A stretch of DNA of 29,700 nucleotides from Pseudomonadota bacterium (GTDB lineage: Bacteria > Pseudomonadota > Gammaproteobacteria > Pseudomonadales > UBA5518). Of this stretch, positions 22,366 through 29,700 are shown in pieces; position 1 is the stretch's first letter, and every line of letters starts with the position of its first letter. The DNA lies in the NCBI GenBank assembly GCA_963204845.1, contig CAUJIL010000062.1, forward strand, positions 1-29,700, written 5' to 3'. The translations under genes and the position numbers were made by a program. Below the pieces are notes generated by a model. It did no database searches. It was not told the DNA's origin and saw only the letters and a program-made list of their open reading frames with translations.

Positions 22366-24141
22366 TCAGGCACTCAGTGGCCAGATCAGCGGGATCGTCG
22401 CGATGGTGATGCTCGCGACCAGGCAGTTCATCGGGATCCCGATGCGCAGGAAATCCGAGAATCGGTAGCCGCCGGGACCGTAGACCATCAGGTTGCACTG
22501 GTAGCCGATCGGCGTGGAAAAGCTCGCCGACGCGGCCATCATCACCGCGATCACGTACGGCACCTCGTTCAATCCGGCCCGTTCGGCCACCGCCAGCGCC
22601 ACTGGCAGCATCAGCATCGCAGCGGCGTTGTTGGTGATCATCTCGGTCAGCGTCATCACGCTGAGGTACACCAGCGCCAGCAACAGCCACGGATTCGTCC
22701 CGGCCAGACCCACGATGCCATTGCCGAGGAAACCTGCCGCCCCGGTCTTCTCGAGTGCATTGCCGAGCGCGAAACTCGCGGCGATCGTCACCAGCACCGG
22801 GAGGTCCAGGCTGCGCCGCGCGTCGGTCACGCTGATGCAGCCGGTGGCGATCATCGCCGCCACCCCTAGCAGCGACGCGTAGAGCATGCTCACCACACCC
22901 GTGGTCGCCAGCACGACGATGCCGGCGAGGATTGCCCACGAGATCCACGCGCGTGAATGATCCGGCAATTCGTGCTCGAGCACGTTCATCAGCAGGAAGT
23001 CACGCGACTGCTTGAGCCGCCCGACCACGGCCGGCCGTGCCTCCAGCAGCAGCAGGTCACCCGGCTCCAGGATGATCGAGCTGAGCCGCCCGCGGATGTG
23101 CTCGCCATTGCGCGCGACCGCGAGCACCACCGCGCCGTAGCGGTCCCGGAAACGCCCGTCCCGGATCGTGTGCCCCACGACCTCGCAGTGTTCGGCAACG
23201 ACCGCCTCGACCAGCCGGCGTTCCGGAACGTTGCGCTCGAGCGCCGGCTTGCTGCCCACCGCGGGCACCAGCCCGTTGATGCGCAGCACATCGACGATCG
23301 CCTCGGTCTCGCCGACGAACACCAGGCGGTCCCCGCCGCGCAGGATCTCCTCGGGCGCCACCGCGGTGATCACGCCGCCGTCGCGCTCGATCTCGGCCAG
23401 GTAGATCCGCTCGAGGTGGCGCAGCCCGGCCTGCTGGATCGTCCTGCCGACCATCGGCCCGTCGCCTGCCACAGCGACTTCGAAGGTGAACTTGCGCGTG
23501 TCGGCGAAGGTCTCGTCCGGCGTGCGCCGCACCCGCAGCAGCCGGGGCGCCGCGAACACCACGAACAGGATGCCGGCCGCGGACACCACCAGCCCCAGCG
23601 GAGCGATATCGAACAAGCCGAAACCGGGCTTGCCGGTCAGCGCCTGGTACTGACCGTTCACGACCAGGTTCGTGCTGGTGCCGATCAGCGTGATGGTGCC
23701 GCCGAGGATCGAGGCGTAACTGAGCGGGATCATCAGCGTCGAGCTCGGCACGCGGATACGGCGTGCCCACTGGCTCACGGCCGGGATCATCGTCGCGACC
23801 ACCGGCGTGTTGTTCAGGAACGCCGACAGCCCGGCGACCGGCAGCATCAGGCGCACCAGCGCGCGGTGCGGGCCGCCGGGTCGCCCGAGCACCGACTCGA
23901 CGATCATGTCGACGCCGCCCGAGGCGCGGATCGCCGCCGCCACGATGAACATCCCCGCCACCGTCATCAGGCCGCTGTTCGCGAAGCCGGCCAGCGCCTG
24001 CTCGGGCGTGAGGATGCCGGTCATGCCGAGCACCAGCAACGCGCCCATCAGCACCACATCGGTGCTGAGCCGCGGCACGGTGATCAGCGTCACCAGTACG
24101 GCCACGGTGAGTGCGACCGTGAACCACCCCTGCCATTCCAT
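22366..24141 (-). CDS. SLC13/DASS-type permease with two RCK_C (TrkA-C) domains
   Basis: The 591-residue product has membrane helices in both halves (about 1-200 and 400-591) and a cytoplasmic middle (about 205-385) holding two TrkA-C-like domains (TFEVAVAGDGPMVGRTI with GGDRLVFVGETEAI, and LVEAVVAEHCEVVGHTI with EPGDLLLLEARP). SLC13 marks are present in each half: AFLNNTPVVATMIP and GTSTNLVVNG, then MITNNAAAMLMLP and STPIGYQCNLMVYGPGGY. Such proteins take up sulphate, dicarboxylates or similar anions with sodium or protons. Substrate is not decided by these motifs. GGGGAG before ATG 24141 supports the start. It is divergent from panP and points towards the catabolic operon, 351 bases away, so a supply role is possible but not shown. 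Confidence 0.88.
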   Translation of the reverse strand: MEWQGWFTVALTVAVLVTLITVPRLSTDVVLMGALLVLGMTGILTPEQALAGFANSGLMTVAGMFIVAAAIRASGGVDMIVESVLGRPGGPHRALVRLMLPVAGLSAFLNNTPVVATMIPAVSQWARRIRVPSSTLMIPLSYASILGGTITLIGTSTNLVVNGQYQALTGKPGFGLFDIAPLGLVVSAAGILFVVFAAPRLLRVRRTPDETFADTRKFTFEVAVAGDGPMVGRTIQQAGLRHLERIYLAEIERDGGVITAVAPEEILRGGDRLVFVGETEAIVDVLRINGLVPAVGSKPALERNVPERRLVEAVVAEHCEVVGHTIRDGRFRDRYGAVVLAVARNGEHIRGRLSSIILEPGDLLLLEARPAVVGRLKQSRDFLLMNVLEHELPDHSRAWISWAILAGIVVLATTGVVSMLYASLLGVAAMIATGCISVTDARRSLDLPVLVTIAASFALGNALEKTGAAGFLGNGIVGLAGTNPWLLLALVYLSVMTLTEMITNNAAAMLMLPVALAVAERAGLNEVPYVIAVMMAASASFSTPIGYQCNLMVYGPGGYRFSDFLRIGIPMNCLVASITIATIPLIWPLSA

Positions 24142-24171
24142 CGTGGACTCTCCCCTGGCGGACCGCTGGGC

Positions 24172-24199
24172 ATTCTAGAAGGAGCAAGGATCCGCGTAA
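24172..24199 (-). promoter_or_regulatory. Possible promoter of the SLC13 permease gene
   Basis: On the minus strand TTACGC at 24199-24194 and TAGAAT at 24177-24172 are 16 bases apart, and transcription would begin about 24 bases before the permease ATG. The -35 match is poor. The block is in the only A/T-rich stretch of the region (around 24196-24222). Confidence 0.3.
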
Positions 24200-24242
24200 C
24201 AATAATTAATAGATCTCAGGATATGCGTCCCGCCGATCGTCG

Positions 24243-24271
24243 CTGACAATCCGCGGCGCAGTCTCTAGCAT
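24243..24271 (+). promoter_or_regulatory. Probable sigma-70 promoter of panP
   Basis: CTGACA at 24243-24248 and TAGCAT at 24266-24271 are separated by 17 bases, the preferred spacing. Transcription would begin near 24278, leaving about 32 bases before the ATG at 24310. No clear Shine-Dalgarno sequence is visible in that leader. Confidence 0.5.
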
Positions 24272-24309
24272 AGCGCCGGTCGCAGGCGCAGCACCGACCG
24301 GACCCCCCG

Positions 24310-25983
24310 ATGAGCGAATCGCACAAGACCGCCGAGGCGTCGCTCGCGACGCTGCACCGCATCTTCACCGTGCCAGAGGCGCCAGACTCGACGCTATCGC
24401 GTCTGGAAGCGGAGATTTCGCGCAACCTGCACGGCTTCCTGCGCGAGCACATCGTCGCCACGCGACGCAGTATGAGCGATATCGAGAGCGACTTCAGCGA
24501 CACGCGCGTCCCGGAGGACCCCGTGTTCGTCTCCGGACAGGCCGAGTTCCTGCTGCGCAAGGTAGTGGCGGAATCGGTGCACACCGCTTCGCCGACCTTT
24601 GTCGGCCACATGACCTCGGCGCTGCCGTACTTCATGCTGCCGCTGGCGAAGATGATGATCGCGCTGAACCAGAACACGGTGAAGACCGAGACCTCCAAGG
24701 CCTTCACGCCGCTGGAGCGCCAGGTGCTCGGCATGCTGCACCGGCTGGTGTTCGCGCGCGACGACGCGTTCTACGCGCACCACGTGCAGGATCCGCGGCA
24801 CGCGCTGGGCGCGTTCTGCTCCGGCGGCACGGTGGCCAACATCACGGCGCTGTGGGTGGCACGCAACAACGCGCTGCCCCCCGACGGCGATTTCGGGGGC
24901 GTTGGCCGTGACGGGCTGCACCGCGCGCTGGCGCACCACGGCTTCGCCGACGTGGCGATCGTCGTCTCGCGCCTCGGACACTACTCGCTCGGCAAGGCGG
25001 CGGACCTGCTGGGGATGGGACTGAACTCCGTGCACACGGTCGAGGTCGACGGCAACAACCGCATCGATCTCGCCGCGGCCGCGCGCTGCTGCCGCGACCT
25101 GCAGGCGCGCGGCGTGAAGATCGTCGCGCTCGTCGGGCTCGCAGGCAGCACCGAGACCGGCTCGGTGGACCCGCTGCACGGGCTGGCGGACCTCGCGACC
25201 GGACTCGGCGTGCACTTCCACGTCGATGCCGCCTGGGGCGGTCCCACGCTGTTTTCCGCTCGCTGGCGCCACCTGCTCGCCGGCATCGAGCGCGCCGACT
25301 CGGTCACGCTGGATGCGCACAAGCAGCTCTACGTGCCGATGGGCGCGGGGATGACGCTGTTCCGCGACCCCGCCGCGGCGCGCGCGATCGAGCACCACGC
25401 GCGCTACATCATCCGCGAGGGCTCGCGCGACCTGGGCAGCAAGACGCTCGAGGGTTCGCGCCCCGGCATGGCGATGCTGGTGCACTCGGGGCTCGCGATC
25501 CTCGGCCGCCGCGGCTACGAGTTGCTGATCGACACCGGCATCGAACTCGCGCGCCGCTTCGCCGACCTGGTGCGCGCCGCGCCCGACTTCGAGCTGACCA
25601 GCGAGCCGGAGCTGAACATCCTCACCTACCGCTACGCACCCGCGTGGCTGCAGGACGCGCTGACCGGCGCCGATGCCAGCGAGGCCGCCGCGCTGAACGA
25701 GGAACTGAACGCGATCACGCGCGACATCCAGCGCCTGCAGCGCGAGGCCGGCCGGTCCTTCGTCTCGCGCACCACGCTGCGCTCGCCGCGGCACCACGGA
25801 CACGCGATCGATGTGTTCCGGGTGGTGCTCGCGAACCCGCTGACCGAGCTCTCGATCCTGGCGCAGATCCTCGACGAACAGCGCGCCATCGCCGCCGACG
25901 CGCCGGTGGCCGAGCGGCTGGCCGCGCTTGGACGGCCCGGCGCGCCGCCGCTACAATCGCGCGCTTTCCCCGCGCCCGGGTGA
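24310..25983 (+). CDS. panP: PLP-dependent aspartate 1-decarboxylase, PanP type
   Basis: The 557-residue product is a group II PLP decarboxylase. It has FCSGGTVANITALWVARNN (169-187), the PLP-binding Asp in HVDAAWGG (Asp306), and the Schiff-base Lys338 in TLDAHKQLYVPMGAGM. The sequence and its length match PanP, found in Vibrio and other gammaproteobacteria as a replacement for pyruvoyl PanD. PanP makes beta-alanine from aspartate for pantothenate and CoA. Glutamate decarboxylase-type activity is a remaining alternative. ATG 24310 fits the family N-terminus. It is followed by argS after only 8 bases, though argS may have its own promoter within the panP end. It is divergent from the SLC13 gene. 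Confidence 0.87.
   Translation: MSESHKTAEASLATLHRIFTVPEAPDSTLSRLEAEISRNLHGFLREHIVATRRSMSDIESDFSDTRVPEDPVFVSGQAEFLLRKVVAESVHTASPTFVGHMTSALPYFMLPLAKMMIALNQNTVKTETSKAFTPLERQVLGMLHRLVFARDDAFYAHHVQDPRHALGAFCSGGTVANITALWVARNNALPPDGDFGGVGRDGLHRALAHHGFADVAIVVSRLGHYSLGKAADLLGMGLNSVHTVEVDGNNRIDLAAAARCCRDLQARGVKIVALVGLAGSTETGSVDPLHGLADLATGLGVHFHVDAAWGGPTLFSARWRHLLAGIERADSVTLDAHKQLYVPMGAGMTLFRDPAAARAIEHHARYIIREGSRDLGSKTLEGSRPGMAMLVHSGLAILGRRGYELLIDTGIELARRFADLVRAAPDFELTSEPELNILTYRYAPAWLQDALTGADASEAAALNEELNAITRDIQRLQREAGRSFVSRTTLRSPRHHGHAIDVFRVVLANPLTELSILAQILDEQRAIAADAPVAERLAALGRPGAPPLQSRAFPAPG
25928..25957 (+). promoter_or_regulatory. Possible argS promoter inside the end of panP
   Basis: TACAAT at 25952-25957 is a near-consensus -10 box, with TTGGAC 18 bases upstream (25928-25933) as a weak -35. 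Transcription would start about 28 bases before the argS ATG. It would allow argS expression independent of panP. Confidence 0.4.
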
Positions 25984-25991
25984 TCGGCTCC

Positions 25992-27734
25992 ATGAATCTA
26001 CGCGACCAGCTCAACAGCGCCGTCGAAGCGGCGATGCGCGCCGTCGGCATCCCCTCGGACTGCCAGGCGCTGCTGACGCCGGGCACACGCCCCGAGTTCG
26101 GCGACTACCAGGCCAACGGCGCGATGGCGGCCGCCAAGCGCATGCGCGCGAATCCGCGCGAGCTCGCCGCGCGCATCGTCGCGGCCTTCGACGGCGGCGC
26201 GATGGTCGAGCGGCTGGAGGTCGCCGGTCCGGGCTTCATCAACATCCATCTCGCCGACGCCTTCCTGGCCGAACGCGCCGCGGCCGCCGCCGCCGATGCG
26301 CGGCTCGGCATCGCGACGCAGGCCGTCCCGCAGACCGTGGTGGTGGACTATTCCTCGCCGAACCTCGCCAAGGAAATGCACGTCGGGCACCTGCGCAGCA
26401 CGATCATCGGCGACGCCGTGGTGCGCGCGCTCGAGTTCTGCGGCGAGCGGGTGATCCGCCAGAACCACGTGGGAGACTGGGGCACGCAGTTCGGCATGCT
26501 GATCGCGCACCTCGAGCGGATCGCGGCCACCGGCGGCGGCATCGACGGCGCGGCGCTCGCCGACCTCGAGGCGTTCTACCGCGACGCCAAGCTCGCCTTC
26601 GACAGCGACCCGGCGTTCGCCGGGCGCGCGCGCGAGTACGTGGTGCGCCTGCAGTCCGGGGATCCGCACTGCCGCGCGCTGTGGCAGCGCTTCATCGATA
26701 TATCGATCGCGCACAGCGAGGAGATCTACCGCACGCTCAACGTTTCGCTGGCGCATGCCGACATCCGCGCCGAGAGCGCGTACAACGAGGACCTGCCGCG
26801 CGTGATCGCGGACCTGGAGGCACGCGGCCTGCTGGCGGTCAGCGAAGGTGCGCGCGTGGTCTACCTCGACGAGCTGCAGGACCGCGAGGGCAAGCCGATG
26901 GCGGTGATCGTGCAGAAGGCCGACGGCGGCTACCTGTACGCGACCACCGACCTCGCGGCGGCGCGCTACCGCGCCCGCGAACTGCACGCCGACCGCATCC
27001 TGTACTTCATCGACGACCGCCAGAAGCTGCACATGCAGCAGGTGTTCGCGATCGCGCGCCGCGCCGGCTTCGTTCCCGACGCGGTCTCGCTCGAACACCA
27101 TCCCTTCGGCAAGATGCTCGGCGAGGACGGCCGCCCGTTCAAGACACGCTCCGGCGGCACAGTCAAGCTCGCCGAACTGCTCGACGAGGCGGTGGAGCGC
27201 GCGGCGCGCCTGCTCGCCGAGCGCGAAGCCGACCTCACGGCGGAGGAGCGCCTCACCGTCGCGCGCCAGGTCGGCATCGGCGCGGTGAAGTACGCCGACC
27301 TCTCGAAGAGCCGTACCAGCGACTACGTGTTCGCCTGGGAACACATGCTGAGTTTCGAGGGCAACACCGCCCCGTACCTGCAGTACGCGTGCACGCGCGT
27401 GCGCAGCATCTTCCGCCGCGCCGGCGTCGATCCGCGCACGCTGGATGCGCCGCTGCGGATCGGTGCGACCGAGGAGCGCGCGCTGGCGCTGCGGCTGCTG
27501 CAGTTCGGCGAGGCGCTGCGCGCGGTCACGCACGACGCCGCGCCGCACCTGTTGTGCCTCTACCTGTACGAACTGGCGGGGCTGTTCATGCGTTTCTACG
27601 AGAACTGTCCGATCCTGCGCGAGGACATCGACGCGGCCACCCGCGCCTCGCGGCTGCGCCTCGCCGACCTGACCGCGCGCACGCTCGCCACCGGCCTCGA
27701 CCTGCTAGGCATCGAAACCCCCGACCGCATGTAG
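25992..27734 (+). CDS. argS: Arginyl-tRNA synthetase
   Basis: The 580-residue product is full length for bacterial ArgS (about 577). It charges tRNA-Arg with arginine in the cytoplasm. An N-terminal Arg-specific domain (residues 1-110) is followed by VVDYSSPNLAKEMHVGHLRST, where HVGH (130-133) is the class I HIGH motif, then GDWGTQFGML. The degenerate KMSKS region reads FKTRSGGTVKL, and the C-terminal anticodon-binding helices end LYLYELAGLFMRFYENCPIL. ATG 25992 begins the family-typical MNLRDQL; the longer open frame upstream is inside panP. The stop TAG (27732-27734) is the TAG of a REP head, as for the methyltransferase gene. Confidence 0.96.
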   Translation: MNLRDQLNSAVEAAMRAVGIPSDCQALLTPGTRPEFGDYQANGAMAAAKRMRANPRELAARIVAAFDGGAMVERLEVAGPGFINIHLADAFLAERAAAAAADARLGIATQAVPQTVVVDYSSPNLAKEMHVGHLRSTIIGDAVVRALEFCGERVIRQNHVGDWGTQFGMLIAHLERIAATGGGIDGAALADLEAFYRDAKLAFDSDPAFAGRAREYVVRLQSGDPHCRALWQRFIDISIAHSEEIYRTLNVSLAHADIRAESAYNEDLPRVIADLEARGLLAVSEGARVVYLDELQDREGKPMAVIVQKADGGYLYATTDLAAARYRARELHADRILYFIDDRQKLHMQQVFAIARRAGFVPDAVSLEHHPFGKMLGEDGRPFKTRSGGTVKLAELLDEAVERAARLLAEREADLTAEERLTVARQVGIGAVKYADLSKSRTSDYVFAWEHMLSFEGNTAPYLQYACTRVRSIFRRAGVDPRTLDAPLRIGATEERALALRLLQFGEALRAVTHDAAPHLLCLYLYELAGLFMRFYENCPILREDIDAATRASRLRLADLTARTLATGLDLLGIETPDRM

Positions 27735-27880
27735 GTCCGGGCTGTGCCCGGACATTTCGTCCGCACATTGTTCGGCCACAGGCCGAACCTACGCGGACAT
27801 GTGCGCCAACCCTGTTCGGCCACAGGCCGAACCTACGCGGACATGTGCGCCAACCCTGTTCGGCCACAGGCCGAACCTAC
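27731..27880. repeat. REP-like palindrome cluster, four copies, between argS and putA
   Basis: One subfamily A element on the plus strand (27731-27753) is followed by three identical subfamily B elements on the minus strand (27770-27792, 27814-27836, 27858-27880). The B copies repeat with an exact 44-base period that includes a constant 21-base linker (starting GCGGACATG), so the block grew by tandem duplication. Each element has a GTAG head and a perfect 8-bp stem. The plus-facing then minus-facing pair resembles composite BIME arrangements. The first element carries the argS stop codon. The B copies and linkers could fold in the transcript downstream of argS. No RAYT transposase is present in the window. 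Confidence 0.9.
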
Positions 27881-27958
27881 GCGGACATGCGGGTGCCCGA
27901 CACGGCGACGCCCGCGATTTGGCATACTGCGGCGCAAAATGCCGGGGGTGCCGCCGCC

Positions 27959-29700
27959 ATGAGCAACCTGCCCGAACCCGCCGACGATCCGCTGCGCCGC
28001 GCGATCCGCGTGCTGGCGCGTGCCGACGAACAAGCGCACGTGGCGGCATTGCTCGCCGAGGCGGATGCCACGCTCGGCGATGGCGAGGCGATCGCCGCCG
28101 ACGCCACGGCGCTGGTCGAGGCGATCCGCGAACGACTCCGTTACCGCAGCGGCGTCGAATCGCTGCTGAACACCTATTCACTGTCCAGCCGCGAAGGCGT
28201 GGTGCTGATGTGCCTCGCCGAGGCGTTGCTGCGCATCCCCGATGCCACCACGGCGGACCGCCTGATCGCCGATCGCCTGGCGAGCGGCGACTGGCGCGGC
28301 GTGCTCGACGGCGCCGAACCGCTGTTCGTGAACGCCTCGGCGTGGGGACTGCTGCTGACCGGCAAGCTGGTGCGACTGCGCGAGAGCGACGACGAATCAG
28401 CGTGGACGCTGCTCCGCCAGACGCTGGCGCGCGTCGGGGAGCCGGCGATCCGTGCCGCGATGCGGCTGGCGATGCGCATCATGGGGGCGCAGTTCGTGCT
28501 GGCCACCGACATTGCCGGCGCACTGCAGAAATCCGCCGAGTGGCGCACACGTGGCTACCGCCACTCCTACGACATGCTCGGCGAGGGTGCGCGCTGCGCC
28601 GCCGATGCGCACCGGCATTTCCTCGCGTACCACGCGGCGATCGAGGCCGTTGGACGCAGCCACCGGTGCACCGACACGCGCGCGGCGCCGGGCGTCTCGG
28701 TCAAGCTCTCGGCGCTGCACCCGCGCTTCGAACCGGCCCAGATCGCGCGGCTGCGCGCCGAACTGCTGCCCCGGCTGATCGAACTCGCGGCGCTGGCGGC
28801 CCGCCACGGTATCGGGCTGACGGTCGATGCCGAGGAGTCGTACCGGCTCGACATCGCGCTCGAACTGTTCGCGGGCGCGTTCGAGGATTCCCGGTTCGCC
28901 GGCTGGGACGGCTTCGGCATCGCGGTGCAGGCGTACCAGAAGAGCGCGCCAGCCGTGATCGACTGGCTGGACGAGCTGGCGCGGCGCCACCATCGACGCC
29001 TGCCGGTGCGCCTCGTGAAAGGTGCGTACTGGGACACCGAGATCCGCCACGCGCAGCTCGAAGGACTGGCGACCTACCCGGTGTTCACGCGCAAGGCCTC
29101 GACCGATGTCTGCTACCTCGTGTGCGCTGCGCGACTGCTCGCACGCCGTGAGCGGCTGTTCCCGCAGTTCGCCACCCACAACGCGCACACCGCCGCCGCG
29201 GTGCTCGCGCTCGCCGGCGACCCGGTGGGCTTCGAGTTCCAGCGCCTGCACGGCATGGGCGAGGAACTCTACGAGGAACTGCTCGAACGCCGCGGCACCG
29301 GCGTTCCGTGCCGCATCTATGCGCCGGTCGGCGAGCACGCGGAACTGCTGGCCTACCTGGTGCGGCGCTTGCTCGAGAACGGTGCCAACAGTTCCTTCGT
29401 CCACAACCTCGCCGACGACTCGCTGGACAGCGCGGCGCTGGCCGCCGATCCGCGCACGCGGTTGCGTGGACTGGCCGACCACGCGAACCGTGCAATCCCG
29501 CCACCGCCCGCGCTGCACGGAGCACGGCGGCGCAACGCCCGCGGCATCGACCTGCGCGCGCGCGAATCGCTGGCGGACTTCGTGCACGCGATCGACAGGT
29601 GCAGGACAAGCGCGGCGCGGCTCGGCAACGCCACGGAGCCCGAGCGGATCGCGGTGCGCAATCCCGCCGACCACCGTGACCTGCTCGGCCATTACGCGCC
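27959..29700 (+). CDS. putA: Bifunctional PutA (proline dehydrogenase / glutamate-semialdehyde dehydrogenase), N-terminal part
   Basis: The reading frame is open for 580 codons from ATG 27959 to the window edge. An alpha-helical domain (residues about 1-150, LLNTYSLSSREGVVLMCLAEALLRIPD) leads into the proline dehydrogenase barrel: SVKLSALHPRFE, RLVKGAYWDTEI, VFTRKASTDVCYL, FATHNAHT and VRRLLENGANSSFV, whose Arg pair (469-470) matches the proline-carboxylate-binding pair of E. coli PutA. FAD-dependent oxidation of proline gives P5C, and the second domain, beginning near the edge, should oxidise it to glutamate. The N-terminal ribbon-helix-helix DNA-binding domain of E. coli PutA is missing, so self-repression is not expected. 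GGGGG lies upstream of the ATG. The linker from argS carries the REP block. Confidence 0.93.
   Translation, partial: MSNLPEPADDPLRRAIRVLARADEQAHVAALLAEADATLGDGEAIAADATALVEAIRERLRYRSGVESLLNTYSLSSREGVVLMCLAEALLRIPDATTADRLIADRLASGDWRGVLDGAEPLFVNASAWGLLLTGKLVRLRESDDESAWTLLRQTLARVGEPAIRAAMRLAMRIMGAQFVLATDIAGALQKSAEWRTRGYRHSYDMLGEGARCAADAHRHFLAYHAAIEAVGRSHRCTDTRAAPGVSVKLSALHPRFEPAQIARLRAELLPRLIELAALAARHGIGLTVDAEESYRLDIALELFAGAFEDSRFAGWDGFGIAVQAYQKSAPAVIDWLDELARRHHRRLPVRLVKGAYWDTEIRHAQLEGLATYPVFTRKASTDVCYLVCAARLLARRERLFPQFATHNAHTAAAVLALAGDPVGFEFQRLHGMGEELYEELLERRGTGVPCRIYAPVGEHAELLAYLVRRLLENGANSSFVHNLADDSLDSAALAADPRTRLRGLADHANRAIPPPPALHGARRRNARGIDLRARESLADFVHAIDRCRTSAARLGNATEPERIAVRNPADHRDLLGHYA

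Noticed and set aside
25998..27548. A 516-codon open frame opposite argS
   Set aside because: Shadow of argS; the translation is repetitive and without motifs.
27731..27880. Short CRISPR-like array
   Set aside because: The units repeat with identical linkers, not unique spacers, and the repeated part is a GTAG-headed palindrome; no cas genes are present.

Overview
The window is high-GC, densely coded proteobacterial DNA, most likely from a gammaproteobacterium. The pointers are a PanP-type aspartate decarboxylase beside argS, a YciH-type SUI1 protein, a PutA, and short GTAG-headed palindromic repeats of the REP kind. The lineage is inferred from gene content, not proven. I find 19 complete protein genes, two genes cut by the window edges (an RND/MMPL exporter at the left, PutA at the right), one gene fragment, and no rRNA, tRNA or CRISPR.

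Left part, 1-11.5 kb. A Ycf48-like beta-propeller protein is coupled to an RND/MMPL exporter. A SAM methyltransferase and a crotonase-fold enzyme follow, separated by a block of five REP palindromes. Next on the minus strand is a signalling unit: an HDOD protein, a PotD/NspS-like periplasmic binding protein, and a membrane GGDEF-EAL protein whose start overlaps the end of the binding-protein gene. No polyamine-transport genes lie nearby. The arrangement resembles the NspS-MbaA polyamine-sensing c-di-GMP system of Vibrio. After it come an SDR, an EamA-type permease, a SUI1/YciH protein and a luciferase-like oxidoreductase.

Middle part, 11.5-22 kb. Six minus-strand genes form a probable catabolic operon. 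In transcription order they are a double-domain family III CoA-transferase, a molybdenum hydroxylase large subunit, a 3-ketosteroid dehydrogenase-like flavoprotein, a DUF7064-like protein of unknown role, an SDR, and a periplasmic PQQ dehydrogenase. Together they could oxidise an alcohol to a ketone, desaturate it and move CoA onto an acid, which fits degradation of a steroid-, terpenoid- or alicyclic-like substrate. The substrate is not visible in the sequence. A decayed fragment of a DUF4143-type ATPase lies just upstream.

Right part, 22-29.7 kb. An SLC13-type permease is divergent from panP (beta-alanine supply), followed by argS, a second REP block, and putA without its usual N-terminal DNA-binding domain.

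The most striking pattern concerns stop codons. Of the 19 complete genes, 15 end in TGA and four in TAG, and all four TAG stops are the TAG inside the GTAG head of a REP-like element. The two main REP subfamilies differ at exactly two stem base pairs, both compensated, so the hairpin itself appears to be under selection.
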